A DNA stretch of 64,000 nucleotides from Lacinutrix sp. 5H-3-7-4 (GCF_000211855.2 NC_015638.1:2081001-2145000), one strand, 5' to 3'; shown: positions 7,405 through 16,754, counted from the stretch's first letter. Made by a program: numbers and translations. Notes: generated by a model from the letters alone, not told the origin.

Positions 7405-7422
7405 TTTATGTAACTACTAAAA

Positions 7423-8349
7423 TTATTTAGTTATAAACGCTGTAATAGTTTCTATTAGTTCTGGAGATAAAGCTCTTGCGGTTTCATTATAAGATTTAGA
7501 GTTTTCTAAATCGCCACCAGTGATTGGTACCATGATGTGATTCATGTTTTCAATAATTTCTAATGTAGACGCTTTAGCAGCATCATTTAATAATTTGGCT
7601 TCGGCCTCACTTACTTGTAAATCTTTTGTTCCATTAATAATTAAAATTGGCATTTCCAGTTTTTTTATTTCTTCTTGAGGCTTATAACTCATCCAGTTTG
7701 CAATAAACGGTTGTACATCTAAATTAAATATACTTGCTAAAGCAGGAGGAAAATTTGTAGTTGTTTTACCTTCTGCTAAAACACCAAAAATACGTTTAGT
7801 ATCTTCTATAAACATTGGCGCTGTTTTTTCTATTTGTTCTATAATAACTTGATCTATTGCTTGTCCTGCTCCAGCAATAGAAATAAAACCATCGGCTTTA
7901 TCTTTTGCAGCAATAATACCTACTAGACTTCCTTGGCTATGTCCTGCTACGTATATGTTTTTAAATGCGTAGTTTGTTTTAAAATAGTCTATTACAGCTT
8001 TAGCGTCTGTAACAAAATCATCAAACATAATATTTTTATCAACCTTATTTTTTCTAATTTGCTTTACAATACGTTTATCGTACCTAAAGGTTGCAATATT
8101 ATTATTTGTTAAACCTAGTGCTAGTTTTTTTAAAGCATTGCTTTTTAAAAAATTTTGATTACCATCTCTATCTGTTGGTCCAGAACCAGCAATTATAATT
8201 ACTAAATTTTGTTTGGATTCATTATTAGGTGTTAATAAAGTGCCATCTATTAATTTATTAATAGCAATTTCTTGTGAAGAGAAGTTTGTGTTTTGTGCAA
8301 ATATAAATTGACTAAACAATAAAAGAAACACTATGTATTTTGTTTTCAT
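7423..8349 (-). CDS. Secreted alpha/beta hydrolase
   Basis: The 308-residue protein has a signal peptide (1-18, FIFA before QNTN). The fold shows an oxyanion-side IIIAGSGPTDRDGN motif (about 52-64), the nucleophile elbow GHSQGS with Ser138, an acid in the NGTKDLQV region and a histidine in ENMNHIM. This is the family often annotated as alpha/beta hydrolase or dienelactone-hydrolase-like; the substrate is unknown and the location is periplasmic. It stands alone. The 375-bp upstream region holds a 12-bp palindrome and a spaced direct repeat that could carry its control sites. Confidence 0.88.
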   Translation of the reverse strand: MKTKYIVFLLLFSQFIFAQNTNFSSQEIAINKLIDGTLLTPNNESKQNLVIIIAGSGPTDRDGNQNFLKSNALKKLALGLTNNNIATFRYDKRIVKQIRKNKVDKNIMFDDFVTDAKAVIDYFKTNYAFKNIYVAGHSQGSLVGIIAAKDKADGFISIAGAGQAIDQVIIEQIEKTAPMFIEDTKRIFGVLAEGKTTTNFPPALASIFNLDVQPFIANWMSYKPQEEIKKLEMPILIINGTKDLQVSEAEAKLLNDAAKASTLEIIENMNHIMVPITGGDLENSKSYNETARALSPELIETITAFITK

Positions 8350-8462
8350 AGTTATATAAAATTATATTTTAATATTTTTTTTAAGGTATATACCTATACA
8401 GTTCAACGCTAAATTACACTTAAATATTTAAACGGAAATATTATTTTTCAATATTTAAAACA

Positions 8463-8526
8463 GTGTATTTCATCGGTATTTAGTATATTTTTATCCGAAA
8501 ATGTTAAAATTACGTGTATTTCATCG
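8463..8526. repeat. Spaced direct repeat, possible operator
   Basis: GTGTATTTCATCG occurs at 8463-8475 and 8514-8526, 51 bp apart, that is about five helical turns. A one-mismatch copy (GTGTATTTCAACG) lies at 36436-36448 just after another promoter box. The binding protein is unknown. Confidence 0.5.
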
Positions 8527-8690
8527 AAAATAAGGGTACTTAAACGTCCAAAATCTAAAAACTACCATACATTAGCAGAGTACTAAATATTATAATTTAG
8601 TTCAATGGATTAATTAATTAATATTTGCATCACTTAAGTTGATATAGAAACCCTAAATCTAACCTAAAATACATATTGCAAATAACAGAA

Positions 8691-8719
8691 AACCGAAGTT
8701 GAGGGACTTCGGTTTTTTT
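8691..8719. terminator. Bidirectional terminator downstream of the alkB-like gene
   Basis: AACCGAAGT (8691-8699) pairs with ACTTCGGTT (8706-8714). A T tract follows on both strands, stronger on +; the obvious user is the minus-strand gene ending at 8725. Confidence 0.8.
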
Positions 8720-8724
8720 GTGTT

Positions 8725-9324
8725 TTAATGTTTTATTATTCTAAAAGTAAGATTGATTCTTGGTGCGACTTTCTTTTTTGTTTTAGGAATTTGGTGTAAC
8801 CAGAAATGTTGCGTTTTACCTTGCATTAGTAGTAAACTACCATTTTCTAATTCTAATTTAGATGTAAGTGTTTTTTCAAACCTATGTTTTAAATTAAATC
8901 GGCGTACACCTCCAAAACTTACAGAGGCTATTATTGGGTTTGTACCTAACTCTTTTTCATTATCTGCATGCCAACCATTACTATCGTTTCCATCTCTGTA
9001 ATAGTTTGCTAAACAAGTAGTAAAACTGGAATTAGTTATATTTTCTACTTTTAATTTTATGTCTAATAGAGCCTTAGAAAATGGTTTGGGATGCATTGTT
9101 ATATTAGAGTAACTATAGGTATTGCTATTTTCTGCAAATAAAGCAGTTAATCTAGGTTGTAAATGTGTTTTACCAAAAACTGTAATATTGTCTTGCTGCC
9201 AATCTGTCTTTTTTAGTAAGGTATTAAAGAGTATGGAAGATTCTTTAGTATTAAAAACATTAGGAAAATAACTTATATCTGCATCTGGAAGATTTAGTTT
9301 TATTTCTTTGGAGGGAAATAACAT
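8725..9324 (-). CDS. AlkB-like 2-oxoglutarate/Fe(II)-dependent dioxygenase
   Basis: The 199-residue protein has the AlkB iron triad His119-x-Asp121 (NGWHADNE) and His177 (FWLHQIP), and the 2-oxoglutarate-binding RxNxTxR motif at 189-195 (RINLTFR). AlkB-family enzymes oxidatively remove N-alkyl damage from DNA or RNA bases; this bacterial subgroup is usually called alpha-ketoglutarate-dependent dioxygenase AlkB. It is cytoplasmic. It follows the DoxX gene by only 3 bp, so the two probably form one transcript, though their roles are not obviously related. Confidence 0.92.
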   Translation of the reverse strand: MLFPSKEIKLNLPDADISYFPNVFNTKESSILFNTLLKKTDWQQDNITVFGKTHLQPRLTALFAENSNTYSYSNITMHPKPFSKALLDIKLKVENITNSSFTTCLANYYRDGNDSNGWHADNEKELGTNPIIASVSFGGVRRFNLKHRFEKTLTSKLELENGSLLLMQGKTQHFWLHQIPKTKKKVAPRINLTFRIIKH

Positions 9325-9327
9325 GAT

Positions 9328-9693
9328 TTAAAAATTAAGATACCAATACGCCCAATACATTAGAAAGAATTGTAATGGAAGTCTTAAAATTAAAATCCAT
9401 TTAGGTATTCCGGCTGAAGCTTTCTCACCAGAAAGCATATAAAAATGTACTAGTAAAAAGACTGTTAACATTAAAATTATTCCATAAATTGAAATATTCT
9501 TCAAGGTAGGAATACACAAACCAATACCTAAAATAATTTCTGCAGCGCCACTAAGTTTAACCATTAGGTCATGATTAGGAATATATAACGGCATGATGCG
9601 TTTATACATTTTTGGTTTTATAAAATGCATGATACCAGCAAAAATATACATTGCAGCCATTAAGTAAAGGTGCCAAGGAAAACTCATAGTCAA
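9328..9693 (-). CDS. DoxX family membrane protein
   Basis: This small 121-residue integral membrane protein has four hydrophobic segments. The order IMHFIKPKMYKRIMPLYIP, then SGAAEIILGIGL, and a C-terminal LQFFLMYWAYWY, fits the DoxX/DoxD-like family. Members are poorly characterised and have been linked to quinone oxidoreduction and redox stress. It is the first gene of a two-gene unit with the AlkB-like gene, with divergent transcription of the VanX-like gene starting 37 bp away. Confidence 0.85.
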   Translation of the reverse strand: MTMSFPWHLYLMAAMYIFAGIMHFIKPKMYKRIMPLYIPNHDLMVKLSGAAEIILGIGLCIPTLKNISIYGIILMLTVFLLVHFYMLSGEKASAGIPKWILILRLPLQFFLMYWAYWYLNF

Positions 9694-9729
9694 TAATTTT
9701 TCTCTAAATTAGCGTATAATTTTTGTTTT

Positions 9730-10395
9730 ATGAGAGCTTTATTTTCCTTTTTACTAACAATATATTCATTATCTAGTTTTGCACAACTCCCAAAAGGTTT
9801 TGTTTATGTAAAAGATGTTGTACCAACGATACAGACAGAGTTACGCTATTGTAGCGATAATAACTTTGTAGGAGAAGTTATTGATGGTTATATAGAAAAT
9901 AAAGCCATATTAACTTCTCAAGCAGCTACAGCATTAAAAAAGGTACAAGAGCAATTAGCAAAGCAAAATCTATCTATAAAAATTTACGATTCTTATAGAC
10001 CGCAACGCGCAGTAAATCATTTTGTACGTTGGGCAAAAGTAGAAAGCGATACTTTAATGAAACAACAATTTTACCCAAATGTAGAAAAGAAAAACTTATT
10101 TAAATCTGGTTATATAGCTTCAAAATCAAGACATAGTAGCGGTAGTACATTAGATATTACAATTGTAAATATTGAAACTGGAGAAGAATTAGATATGGGA
10201 TCGCCATACGATTTTTTTGGGAGTGCTTCATGGATAGAAAATAATAATCTAAATAAAGTACAGGCTAAAAACCGAGAACTACTACAAAAAGTAATGCTAG
10301 ATAATGGTTTTAGAAACTACGCTAAAGAGTGGTGGCATTTTACACTACGAGGAGAACCTTACCGTAATCAATATTTTGATTTTTTAGTAGAGTAG
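9730..10395 (+). CDS. VanX-like D-alanyl-D-alanine dipeptidase (peptidase M15)
   Basis: The 221-residue exported protein has a signal peptide (1-18) and the M15D zinc-site motifs: SRHSSGSTLD with His135 and Asp142, and KEWWHF with catalytic Glu200 and His203. Arg90 in SYRPQRA matches the substrate-binding arginine. The enzyme cleaves D-Ala-D-Ala. As a periplasmic housekeeping enzyme it probably recycles peptidoglycan peptides; there are no vanH or vanA genes nearby, so a glycopeptide-resistance role is not suggested. It is monocistronic and convergent with the following methyltransferase gene, 18 bp apart. Confidence 0.92.
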   Translation: MRALFSFLLTIYSLSSFAQLPKGFVYVKDVVPTIQTELRYCSDNNFVGEVIDGYIENKAILTSQAATALKKVQEQLAKQNLSIKIYDSYRPQRAVNHFVRWAKVESDTLMKQQFYPNVEKKNLFKSGYIASKSRHSSGSTLDITIVNIETGEELDMGSPYDFFGSASWIENNNLNKVQAKNRELLQKVMLDNGFRNYAKEWWHFTLRGEPYRNQYFDFLVE

Positions 10396-10413
10396 TAACT
10401 GTAATATTTACTG

Positions 10414-11214
10414 TTATTTAAAATCGCGTTGTCTTTTTGCTTCAAAAATTAAAATTCCCGCAGCTACAGAAACATTCATAGAATCTATTGCACCTTGCAT
10501 AGGTATTTTTATATTTTTTTTGGCAGCGTTTCGCCAGTAATTACTTAAACCAGTAGCTTCTGTACCAACTACAATTGCTGTTGGTGTTGTAAAATCTTGC
10601 TTGTGGTATTCTTGTGATTCTTGTAAAATAGCAGCATATATATTTATGCCTTTAGAGTTTAAAAAGTTAATGATAGCCTCGGTACTTCCAGTTGCAATTT
10701 GATTGGTAAATAAACAGCCTACACTAGAGCGTATAATGTTAGGATTGTATAAATCTGTTTTAGGGTTTGCAATAATTACAGCATCTATATTTGCAGCATC
10801 TGCAGTACGTAAAATGGCGCCAATATTTCCTGGTTTTTCGGGAGCTTCAGCAACTAAAATTAATGGGTTTTTGGTGTTAAAGCTTAAATTTTCAAAATTG
10901 TTTTCTTTAGTTTTCGCTATTGCTATAATACCTTCAGTGGTTTCTCGATATGCAATTTTAGTATAAACATCTTTACTTATCTCTATAATTTCAGCATTTA
11001 AATTACCTAGAGATTCTAAAGTATTTACATCGCAAAGTTCTGGATAGAATAAAATGGTCTTTAAATTATAATTCCCTTTTAGAGCTAATGTAATTTCACG
11101 AAGTCCTTCAACTATAAATAATCCTGTTTTTTTTCGTTCTCTAGATTTGTCTTTTAATAAAACAATTTGCTTAACTAAAGTATTTTGGGTGCTATTTATT
11201 TGTTTGTAAACCAT
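10414..11214 (-). CDS. TrmH/SpoU-family RNA 2'-O-methyltransferase
   Basis: The 266-residue protein has an N-terminal SpoU substrate-binding domain (starting about INSTQNTLVKQIVLLKD) and a C-terminal SPOUT domain. Motif 1 is PEKPGNIGAILRTAD, motif 2 is VVGTEATGLS and motif 3 is IPMQGAIDSMNVSVAAG, which forms the knotted SAM-binding site. The target nucleotide in rRNA or tRNA cannot be told from sequence. It stands alone and is convergent with the VanX-like gene. Confidence 0.92.
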   Translation of the reverse strand: MVYKQINSTQNTLVKQIVLLKDKSRERKKTGLFIVEGLREITLALKGNYNLKTILFYPELCDVNTLESLGNLNAEIIEISKDVYTKIAYRETTEGIIAIAKTKENNFENLSFNTKNPLILVAEAPEKPGNIGAILRTADAANIDAVIIANPKTDLYNPNIIRSSVGCLFTNQIATGSTEAIINFLNSKGINIYAAILQESQEYHKQDFTTPTAIVVGTEATGLSNYWRNAAKKNIKIPMQGAIDSMNVSVAAGILIFEAKRQRDFK

Positions 11215-11296
11215 TAATTTAAAACTATTAATTCTATATTTAGAGAATAGACAAATTTACGCTAAAAAGATTGTTTGAAAATAAAATATGTTAATA

Positions 11297-11328
11297 TTTA
11301 ATATAACCTAAATTTAATATAACCTAAA
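11297..11328. repeat. Perfect tandem 16-bp repeat upstream of the surface-protein gene
   Basis: TTTAATATAACCTAAA is present twice back to back (11297-11312, 11313-11328), 104 bp before the ATG of the 1457-residue protein. It may be a regulatory repeat or slippage-prone DNA. Confidence 0.7.
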
Positions 11329-11380
11329 CAATCTTCTTTTATCAATTAAAAATAATATAACAAGTAGGAAATTTCATTTT

Positions 11381-11405
11381 TTGGTTGTTATAATATTGTA
11401 ACCAA
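11381..11405. promoter_or_regulatory. Inverted repeat over a putative -7 box
   Basis: TTGGTT (11381-11386) and AACCAA (11400-11405) enclose TAATATTG (11391-11398), which is one base off the TAnnTTTG -7 consensus. The position, 27 bp before the ATG at 11432, suits an operator at the promoter of the surface-protein gene. Confidence 0.4.
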
Positions 11406-11431
11406 CAATCAATCACTAAACTAACGCTATT

Positions 11432-14400
11432 ATGAAAAAACTATTACTTTTATTAGGACTTTGTTTAACCTCTGTTTTTAACTACTCCCAAATAGCAAAT
11501 CAACCTACATCTTTTGATTTATGTGACGATGAAACGCAAGATGGAGTAACCGCTTTTGATTTAACACTTAAAGATGCAGAAATTTTAGGGAATCAAAATC
11601 CTAACGATTTTATTGTTTCATATCATTTAACACCAGGTGAAGCTAATGCAAATCTAAATGCATTAGCTAGTCCGTTTGTAAATTTTATAAATCCTCAAAC
11701 GTTATATGTTAGAGTTGAAGAAATTATATCTGGAAATTTTGATTCAACAACCTTAATCATAAGGGTTTTGCCAAATCCGGTAGCAGGTGTACCAAATGTT
11801 TTAGAGGTTTGTGATGATGATAACGATGGATTTTCAACTTTCGATTTAACAATTAATGGAGCCATAATTTTAAATGGAGAATCTGGAAATACTATAAGTT
11901 ATTTTTTAAGTGAAAGTGATGCGATTGCCAACACTAACCTAATTGCAAATCCAACTGCTTTTGCAAATACAACACCTAATTTTCAAACCATTTATGTAAG
12001 ATTAGAAAATGCTACAACTGGATGCTTTAGCATAGTAGATTTTAATATTATTGTTAATGTCTTAAATATTAATGCACAAGCTTTTGATGTTATATCATGT
12101 GAATCTAGTAATGGTTTTGGAGTTTTTGATTTAACTATAAATGAAACTCAAATATTAAATGGAATTTCAAATTTAGAAGTTTCTTATTTTGAATCTTTAA
12201 ACGATGCGTATTCAGGATTAAATCAAATAACACAACCAAACACCTATTTTAATACCCAAGCATACAACCAAACAATATATATGCGAATTTTAGACTTATC
12301 TACAGGTTGTGTTTTTGTAAGTGATTTGTTGGTTTTATATCTTGAAACTGAAGAGCTTATAATTAACAATCCAACAGCATTATACAGCCCAGATCCAGAT
12401 GGAGATGGAATTACAAATTTTAATTTAGATAGTAAGATTAGTGAAATTGCAAACGGGAACACTAACTTAAGTATTACATTTCATGAAACACAAGTAGATT
12501 CTTATAACAATGTAAATGCAATTTCAAGTCCATATACTAACGTTGTAGCTTTTTCGCAAACCGTTTATGTAAGAGTCGAAAACTTTAATACTTTATGTAA
12601 TGCTTTTACTTCATTAGATCTTGTTACACAGTCTAATTCATTTCAAGTAAATCCAGCAACATTAAATACATGTCAAGATTTTAGTGGCAATATTAGCTTT
12701 AATTTAACCACTGCAAATCCAGAAATTTTAAATGGGTTGGATCCTGCAAATTATACTATTGTTTATTATGAAGTTTATGATGACGCAGTATTAGAAAACA
12801 ACGCCATTTCAAACCCGTTAAATTATATCTATTCGCCTAATATTCCTGTGATTTATGCAGGAGTAACAGAAGTTTCTACAACAGAATATGTGATTACTAC
12901 TATAAATTTAAACTTGTATAATATACCAATAGCAGATTTTGATTATCCTGGATCTATTTGTGATAATAGTAGTGTTGTATTAAATCCAAATTCAAATCCA
13001 AATGCTACCTTTTCATGGAATACAGGAGAAAATACACCAACAATTACTATTAACATTGGAGGTTATTATGAGGTAACAGTTACAGATAATGTTACTGGAT
13101 GCACCAATACAGCAGGTATTGATGTTATGGAATATCAAACTCCAGTTTTATCTACTCCAAACGATATAACAGCTTGTATTCAAGATGTTGTAAATATTGC
13201 ATCTCAACTTGATGAGCTTATTCAAAATCCAAGCACAAGTAATGGTGCGTTTTATAATTTTGAACATTATTTAACCTTAAGTGATGCACAAAATCAAACA
13301 AATTTAATAACTAACCCAAGCCAATATGTAGCAATACAAAATGAAACAATTTATTTAAGAGTTTCTCCAATAGGAACAGAGTGTAATGCTATTACAAGTT
13401 TTAATCTTATTGTTTCAGACTGTGGCACACAACCAGAACAAGTTACTTGTGGGCAACCAGTAAGTAATTCCTTTTGTTATGATAGTGAAGATGGAGTACA
13501 ATATACTTATACCAGTACAAATGGTTCTCCACTAGAATTAATTATAAGTTCTGGTCAAGTAGAAAATATTTACGATGAGTTAATTGTATTAGATACAAAT
13601 GGCACAAATTTAAATGCAACAATACCTTATGGAAATAATGGCGATGTTTCAAACTTAAGCTTTCAATCTACAGGAGATACAATTACAATATATGTAGATT
13701 CAGACAATTCTATAAGTTGTCAAAGTAGTAATTATAATCCTATAACATATACTGTAGATTGTTTTGATACTACAGCAGTTCCAAATTGTGATTCAGTACT
13801 AATATCACCACAAGATTTAGAGGTTGATGTAAATGAAAATATAAATTTTACATGGTCTAATGCAACTGGTTTAGTTACTGGTTATAAAATATCGTTAGGC
13901 ACATCTAGTGGCGCAACAGATGTTTTAAATTTATTAGATGTAGGAAATATTACAACTTACAATGTTGGTACTTTAAATTTTGCAACCAATTATTATGTAA
14001 CTATTACACCATATAACGCAAATGGAGATGCAACAGGTTGTAGCGAAACTACTTTTACAACAAGAGCAGATCCAAACGTGTATATTGATTGCACATTAAA
14101 TATACCTGTAAATACAACATTTTGCTATTCAAATAACGAAACGCAACAATATAACTTCTCGAGTAATGATGGATCTCCATTATATATTGTATTTAATTCT
14201 GGTAGTACAGAAAATAATTTCGACGAGCTAATTGTTTTAGATAGTGATGGTATCACAAATTTAAATGCAGATACTCCATATGGTAATTCTGGAGATTTAG
14301 CAGGCTTAACATTTACTACAACAGGAAGTTCTGTTACAATTTATATAGAATCAGATTTTAGTGTAATAGGATGTGAAGCAAACCCTATAGATTTTGATGT

Positions 14401-15805
14401 TTTCTGCGGAAGCAATATTGGGTTAATAGAAGTAAATGCTTTCTTAGACGAAAATAGTGATGGTATTTTTAATGCAAACGAAATACCATTTACAAACGGA
14501 ACCTTTATTTATGAAGTTAATAACGATGCAGTAACTAATACAGTAAGTTCTAACACAGGAAGTTTTACCATAACAAATCAAGATGAAAACAATAGTTATG
14601 ATATTTCATTTACCGAAACCAGCGGCTACGAAAACTGTTTTGATATAGCTACTTCATTATTCGAGAACGTAACAGTAGCAAATGGCAGTACTACTGTAAT
14701 TAATTTTCCAGTAACAGAGTTAATGCCTTGCGAAGATGTATCGGTTTATTTAATACCATGGAGTGCGCCAAGACCAGGATTTAATTATTATAACGATCTT
14801 GTAATTGAAAACTTAGGCTCAACACCTGTAACATCTGGAGCAGTAACCTTTATTAGTGATCCTATTGTAAACTATGTAGGAGAAACAATTTTAGATGCAG
14901 AAACTACAGTAACACCAACAGCAACTGGAGCTACAGTAAACTTTACAAATTTACAACCAGGAGAATCAAGAATAATTTGGTTTCAATTATATACACCACC
15001 AACAGTAAGCTTAGGAGAGTTTGTAACAAGTTCTACAACGTATACAACAGCAGCAAACGATGTTAATACTGCAAATAATACATCTGTAATTACACAGGAA
15101 GTTATAGGCTCTTACGATCCTAACGATATTACAGAATCACATGGAGAGTCTGTTGTTTATCAGGATTTTACAAATTCAGACGAGTATTTGTATTACACCG
15201 TAAGATTTCAAAATGTTGGTACTGCAGATGCTATAAATGTACGTATAGAAAATACTTTAAATCCATTACTAGATGTTAGTACATTACAAATGCTAAGATC
15301 CAGTCACGATGTTGTAATGCTTCAAAATAATAACCAATTAACCTGGACATTTAATAATATAAATTTACCAGCACAATCGCAAGACGATAGAGGCAGTAAT
15401 GGTTATGTGTATTATAAAATTAAACCAACCGCAGGTTATACTATTGGTACAACAATACCAAATACCGCAGAAATTTATTTCGATTTTAATGCTCCTGTAA
15501 TAACCAATACTTTTATAACAGAGTTTGTAGAGTTTCAACTATCTGTGAATACATTCGAAACACAAAACTTTTCATTATATCCAAATCCTGCAAAAGATGA
15601 AGTTATAATAAAAAGTAATATCGCTTTACGCGGAAACACTTCTGTAACAATAATTAATGTTCAAGGAAAAATGGTTAATTCAAAAATATTAAACGTAAAC
15701 AGTTTAGAAACCCAATTAAACATATCTAATTTAGAATCAGGATTGTATTTTATAAAACTGAAAAATGGTAAAACTGAAACTATAAAAAAACTAATAGTAA
15801 AATAA
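11432..15805 (+). CDS. Large modular T9SS type A secreted surface protein (1457 aa)
   Basis: The product begins with a signal peptide (1-20) and ends with a type A sorting domain (LYPNPAKDEVIIKS, then GLYFIKLKNGKTETIKKLIVK), so it should leave through the type IX system. In between I see five consecutive about 95-residue modules with the pattern FDL, IL, SY, TIYVR and a Cys pair; a PKD-like segment; a sixth such module; two CUB-like domains (DELIVLD, then PYGNSGDL and a TIYIESD strand) split by a fibronectin-like domain; an SdrD-B-like segment; and a repeat-type domain before the sorting signal. It is probably an adhesin or matrix protein. It stands alone, with its own terminator. Confidence 0.9.
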   Translation: MKKLLLLLGLCLTSVFNYSQIANQPTSFDLCDDETQDGVTAFDLTLKDAEILGNQNPNDFIVSYHLTPGEANANLNALASPFVNFINPQTLYVRVEEIISGNFDSTTLIIRVLPNPVAGVPNVLEVCDDDNDGFSTFDLTINGAIILNGESGNTISYFLSESDAIANTNLIANPTAFANTTPNFQTIYVRLENATTGCFSIVDFNIIVNVLNINAQAFDVISCESSNGFGVFDLTINETQILNGISNLEVSYFESLNDAYSGLNQITQPNTYFNTQAYNQTIYMRILDLSTGCVFVSDLLVLYLETEELIINNPTALYSPDPDGDGITNFNLDSKISEIANGNTNLSITFHETQVDSYNNVNAISSPYTNVVAFSQTVYVRVENFNTLCNAFTSLDLVTQSNSFQVNPATLNTCQDFSGNISFNLTTANPEILNGLDPANYTIVYYEVYDDAVLENNAISNPLNYIYSPNIPVIYAGVTEVSTTEYVITTINLNLYNIPIADFDYPGSICDNSSVVLNPNSNPNATFSWNTGENTPTITINIGGYYEVTVTDNVTGCTNTAGIDVMEYQTPVLSTPNDITACIQDVVNIASQLDELIQNPSTSNGAFYNFEHYLTLSDAQNQTNLITNPSQYVAIQNETIYLRVSPIGTECNAITSFNLIVSDCGTQPEQVTCGQPVSNSFCYDSEDGVQYTYTSTNGSPLELIISSGQVENIYDELIVLDTNGTNLNATIPYGNNGDVSNLSFQSTGDTITIYVDSDNSISCQSSNYNPITYTVDCFDTTAVPNCDSVLISPQDLEVDVNENINFTWSNATGLVTGYKISLGTSSGATDVLNLLDVGNITTYNVGTLNFATNYYVTITPYNANGDATGCSETTFTTRADPNVYIDCTLNIPVNTTFCYSNNETQQYNFSSNDGSPLYIVFNSGSTENNFDELIVLDSDGITNLNADTPYGNSGDLAGLTFTTTGSSVTIYIESDFSVIGCEANPIDFDVFCGSNIGLIEVNAFLDENSDGIFNANEIPFTNGTFIYEVNNDAVTNTVSSNTGSFTITNQDENNSYDISFTETSGYENCFDIATSLFENVTVANGSTTVINFPVTELMPCEDVSVYLIPWSAPRPGFNYYNDLVIENLGSTPVTSGAVTFISDPIVNYVGETILDAETTVTPTATGATVNFTNLQPGESRIIWFQLYTPPTVSLGEFVTSSTTYTTAANDVNTANNTSVITQEVIGSYDPNDITESHGESVVYQDFTNSDEYLYYTVRFQNVGTADAINVRIENTLNPLLDVSTLQMLRSSHDVVMLQNNNQLTWTFNNINLPAQSQDDRGSNGYVYYKIKPTAGYTIGTTIPNTAEIYFDFNAPVITNTFITEFVEFQLSVNTFETQNFSLYPNPAKDEVIIKSNIALRGNTSVTIINVQGKMVNSKILNVNSLETQLNISNLESGLYFIKLKNGKTETIKKLIVK

Positions 15806-15825
15806 ATTATAGTTAAATATTAATT

Positions 15826-15857
15826 AAAAAGCTTCAGTAAAAACTGAAGCTTTTTTT
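15826..15857 (+). terminator. Terminator of the surface-protein gene
   Basis: AAAAAGCTTCAGT pairs with ACTGAAGCTTTTT and continues into T. Confidence 0.9.
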
Positions 15858-15902
15858 GTAATGTGTATTTTCGTTGTACGACAAATCTAAAAACCAATAA
15901 AA

Positions 15903-16718
15903 ATGATAAAAAATAGTATTATAGCACTAATGTTATTGCTTATAGTATCGGCTTGTAAAAACAATACAGAACAAGTAGACTCTAAAAAGACTAAAGCAAT
16001 AGAGACGCCAGAAACCGTAGAAGTAAAAACAGCTAATTATCCCGAAAATCTTGTGAAAGTATTTAATGCTCATGGAGGTATTGATAAATGGAAAACCATG
16101 AAGTCTTTAGAGTATACTCAAGAAAAAACTAATGGAAGCGAAGTAACACTTACAAACCTGTATACTCGAGAAGCATTAATAGATGCGCCAAACTATACTA
16201 TAGGTTTCGATGGTGAAAAACCATGGCTATTAAATAAAACAGAAGAAGATTATAAAGGCTATGACCCTAAATATGGCTATAATTTAATGTTTTATTTCTA
16301 TGCAATGCCATTTATACTGTCTGATGATGGTATTAATTATTCTAATACAGCGCCTTTAGAATTTGAAGGTAAAACGTACCCAGGAATACAAGTAACTTAT
16401 AACGCAGGAGTTGGTGTAACACCAGAAGACCGTTACGTGCTATATTACAATCCAGAAACTTATATTATGGAATGGTTAGGTTACACAGTAAACTTTGTAC
16501 CAGGAATAGATAAAAAAGAATTACATTTTAGAAAGTATGGAGATTGGCAAGAAGTTAATGGATTATTATTACCAAATACCATTACAGGTTATGGTTTTAA
16601 AAATGATAAACCAACAGTAGCAAAAGCACCTAATACATTTACAAATGTAAAAATTACAACAACGGCAGTAGATAAAAACAAATTTGCTAAACCTGAGAAG
16701 GCAGAATTTGTAGAGTAG
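15903..16718 (+). CDS. Lipoprotein of unknown function, tandem paralogue 1 (271 aa)
   Basis: A lipoprotein signal ends in IVSAC (Cys17), followed by a charged linker and a beta-rich body. The segments YPENLVKVFNAHGGIDKWK, GFDGEKPW, LMFYFYAMPF and YNPETYIMEWLGY are repeated almost residue for residue in the next gene. The fold recalls LolA/LppX-like outer membrane lipoprotein-sorting beta shells, but that is a guess; no catalytic motif is visible. The start is clear because the lipobox sits at the right distance. It is co-oriented with its paralogue, 36 bp apart. Confidence 0.8.
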   Translation: MIKNSIIALMLLLIVSACKNNTEQVDSKKTKAIETPETVEVKTANYPENLVKVFNAHGGIDKWKTMKSLEYTQEKTNGSEVTLTNLYTREALIDAPNYTIGFDGEKPWLLNKTEEDYKGYDPKYGYNLMFYFYAMPFILSDDGINYSNTAPLEFEGKTYPGIQVTYNAGVGVTPEDRYVLYYNPETYIMEWLGYTVNFVPGIDKKELHFRKYGDWQEVNGLLLPNTITGYGFKNDKPTVAKAPNTFTNVKITTTAVDKNKFAKPEKAEFVE

Positions 16719-16754
16719 TATTTAAACCAAAAAAACAAACTAAAAGAGATTAAA

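Larger units (their letters stand above)
8350..8724. other. Gene-free 375-bp region between the hydrolase and alkB-like genes
   Basis: I see no credible ORF. It holds a perfect 12-bp palindrome AGGTATATACCT at 8384-8395, a direct repeat GTGTATTTCATCG at 8463-8475 and 8514-8526, and a terminator hairpin at 8691-8714. The region lies upstream of the minus-strand hydrolase and downstream of the minus-strand AlkB gene. A short + strand transcript ending at the hairpin is possible but only weakly supported. Confidence 0.6.

Noticed and set aside
7167-7415. Short ORFs beginning ATGAAAAAGCATTCCGT in both sRNA units
   Set aside because: The start codons lie directly at the base of the terminator stem, the frames differ in length (24 and 14 codons), and conservation is explained by the hairpin itself.
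9730-10395. VanX homologue as vancomycin resistance
   Set aside because: There is no vanH, vanA or regulator next to it, and the protein has an export signal like housekeeping M15 peptidases.
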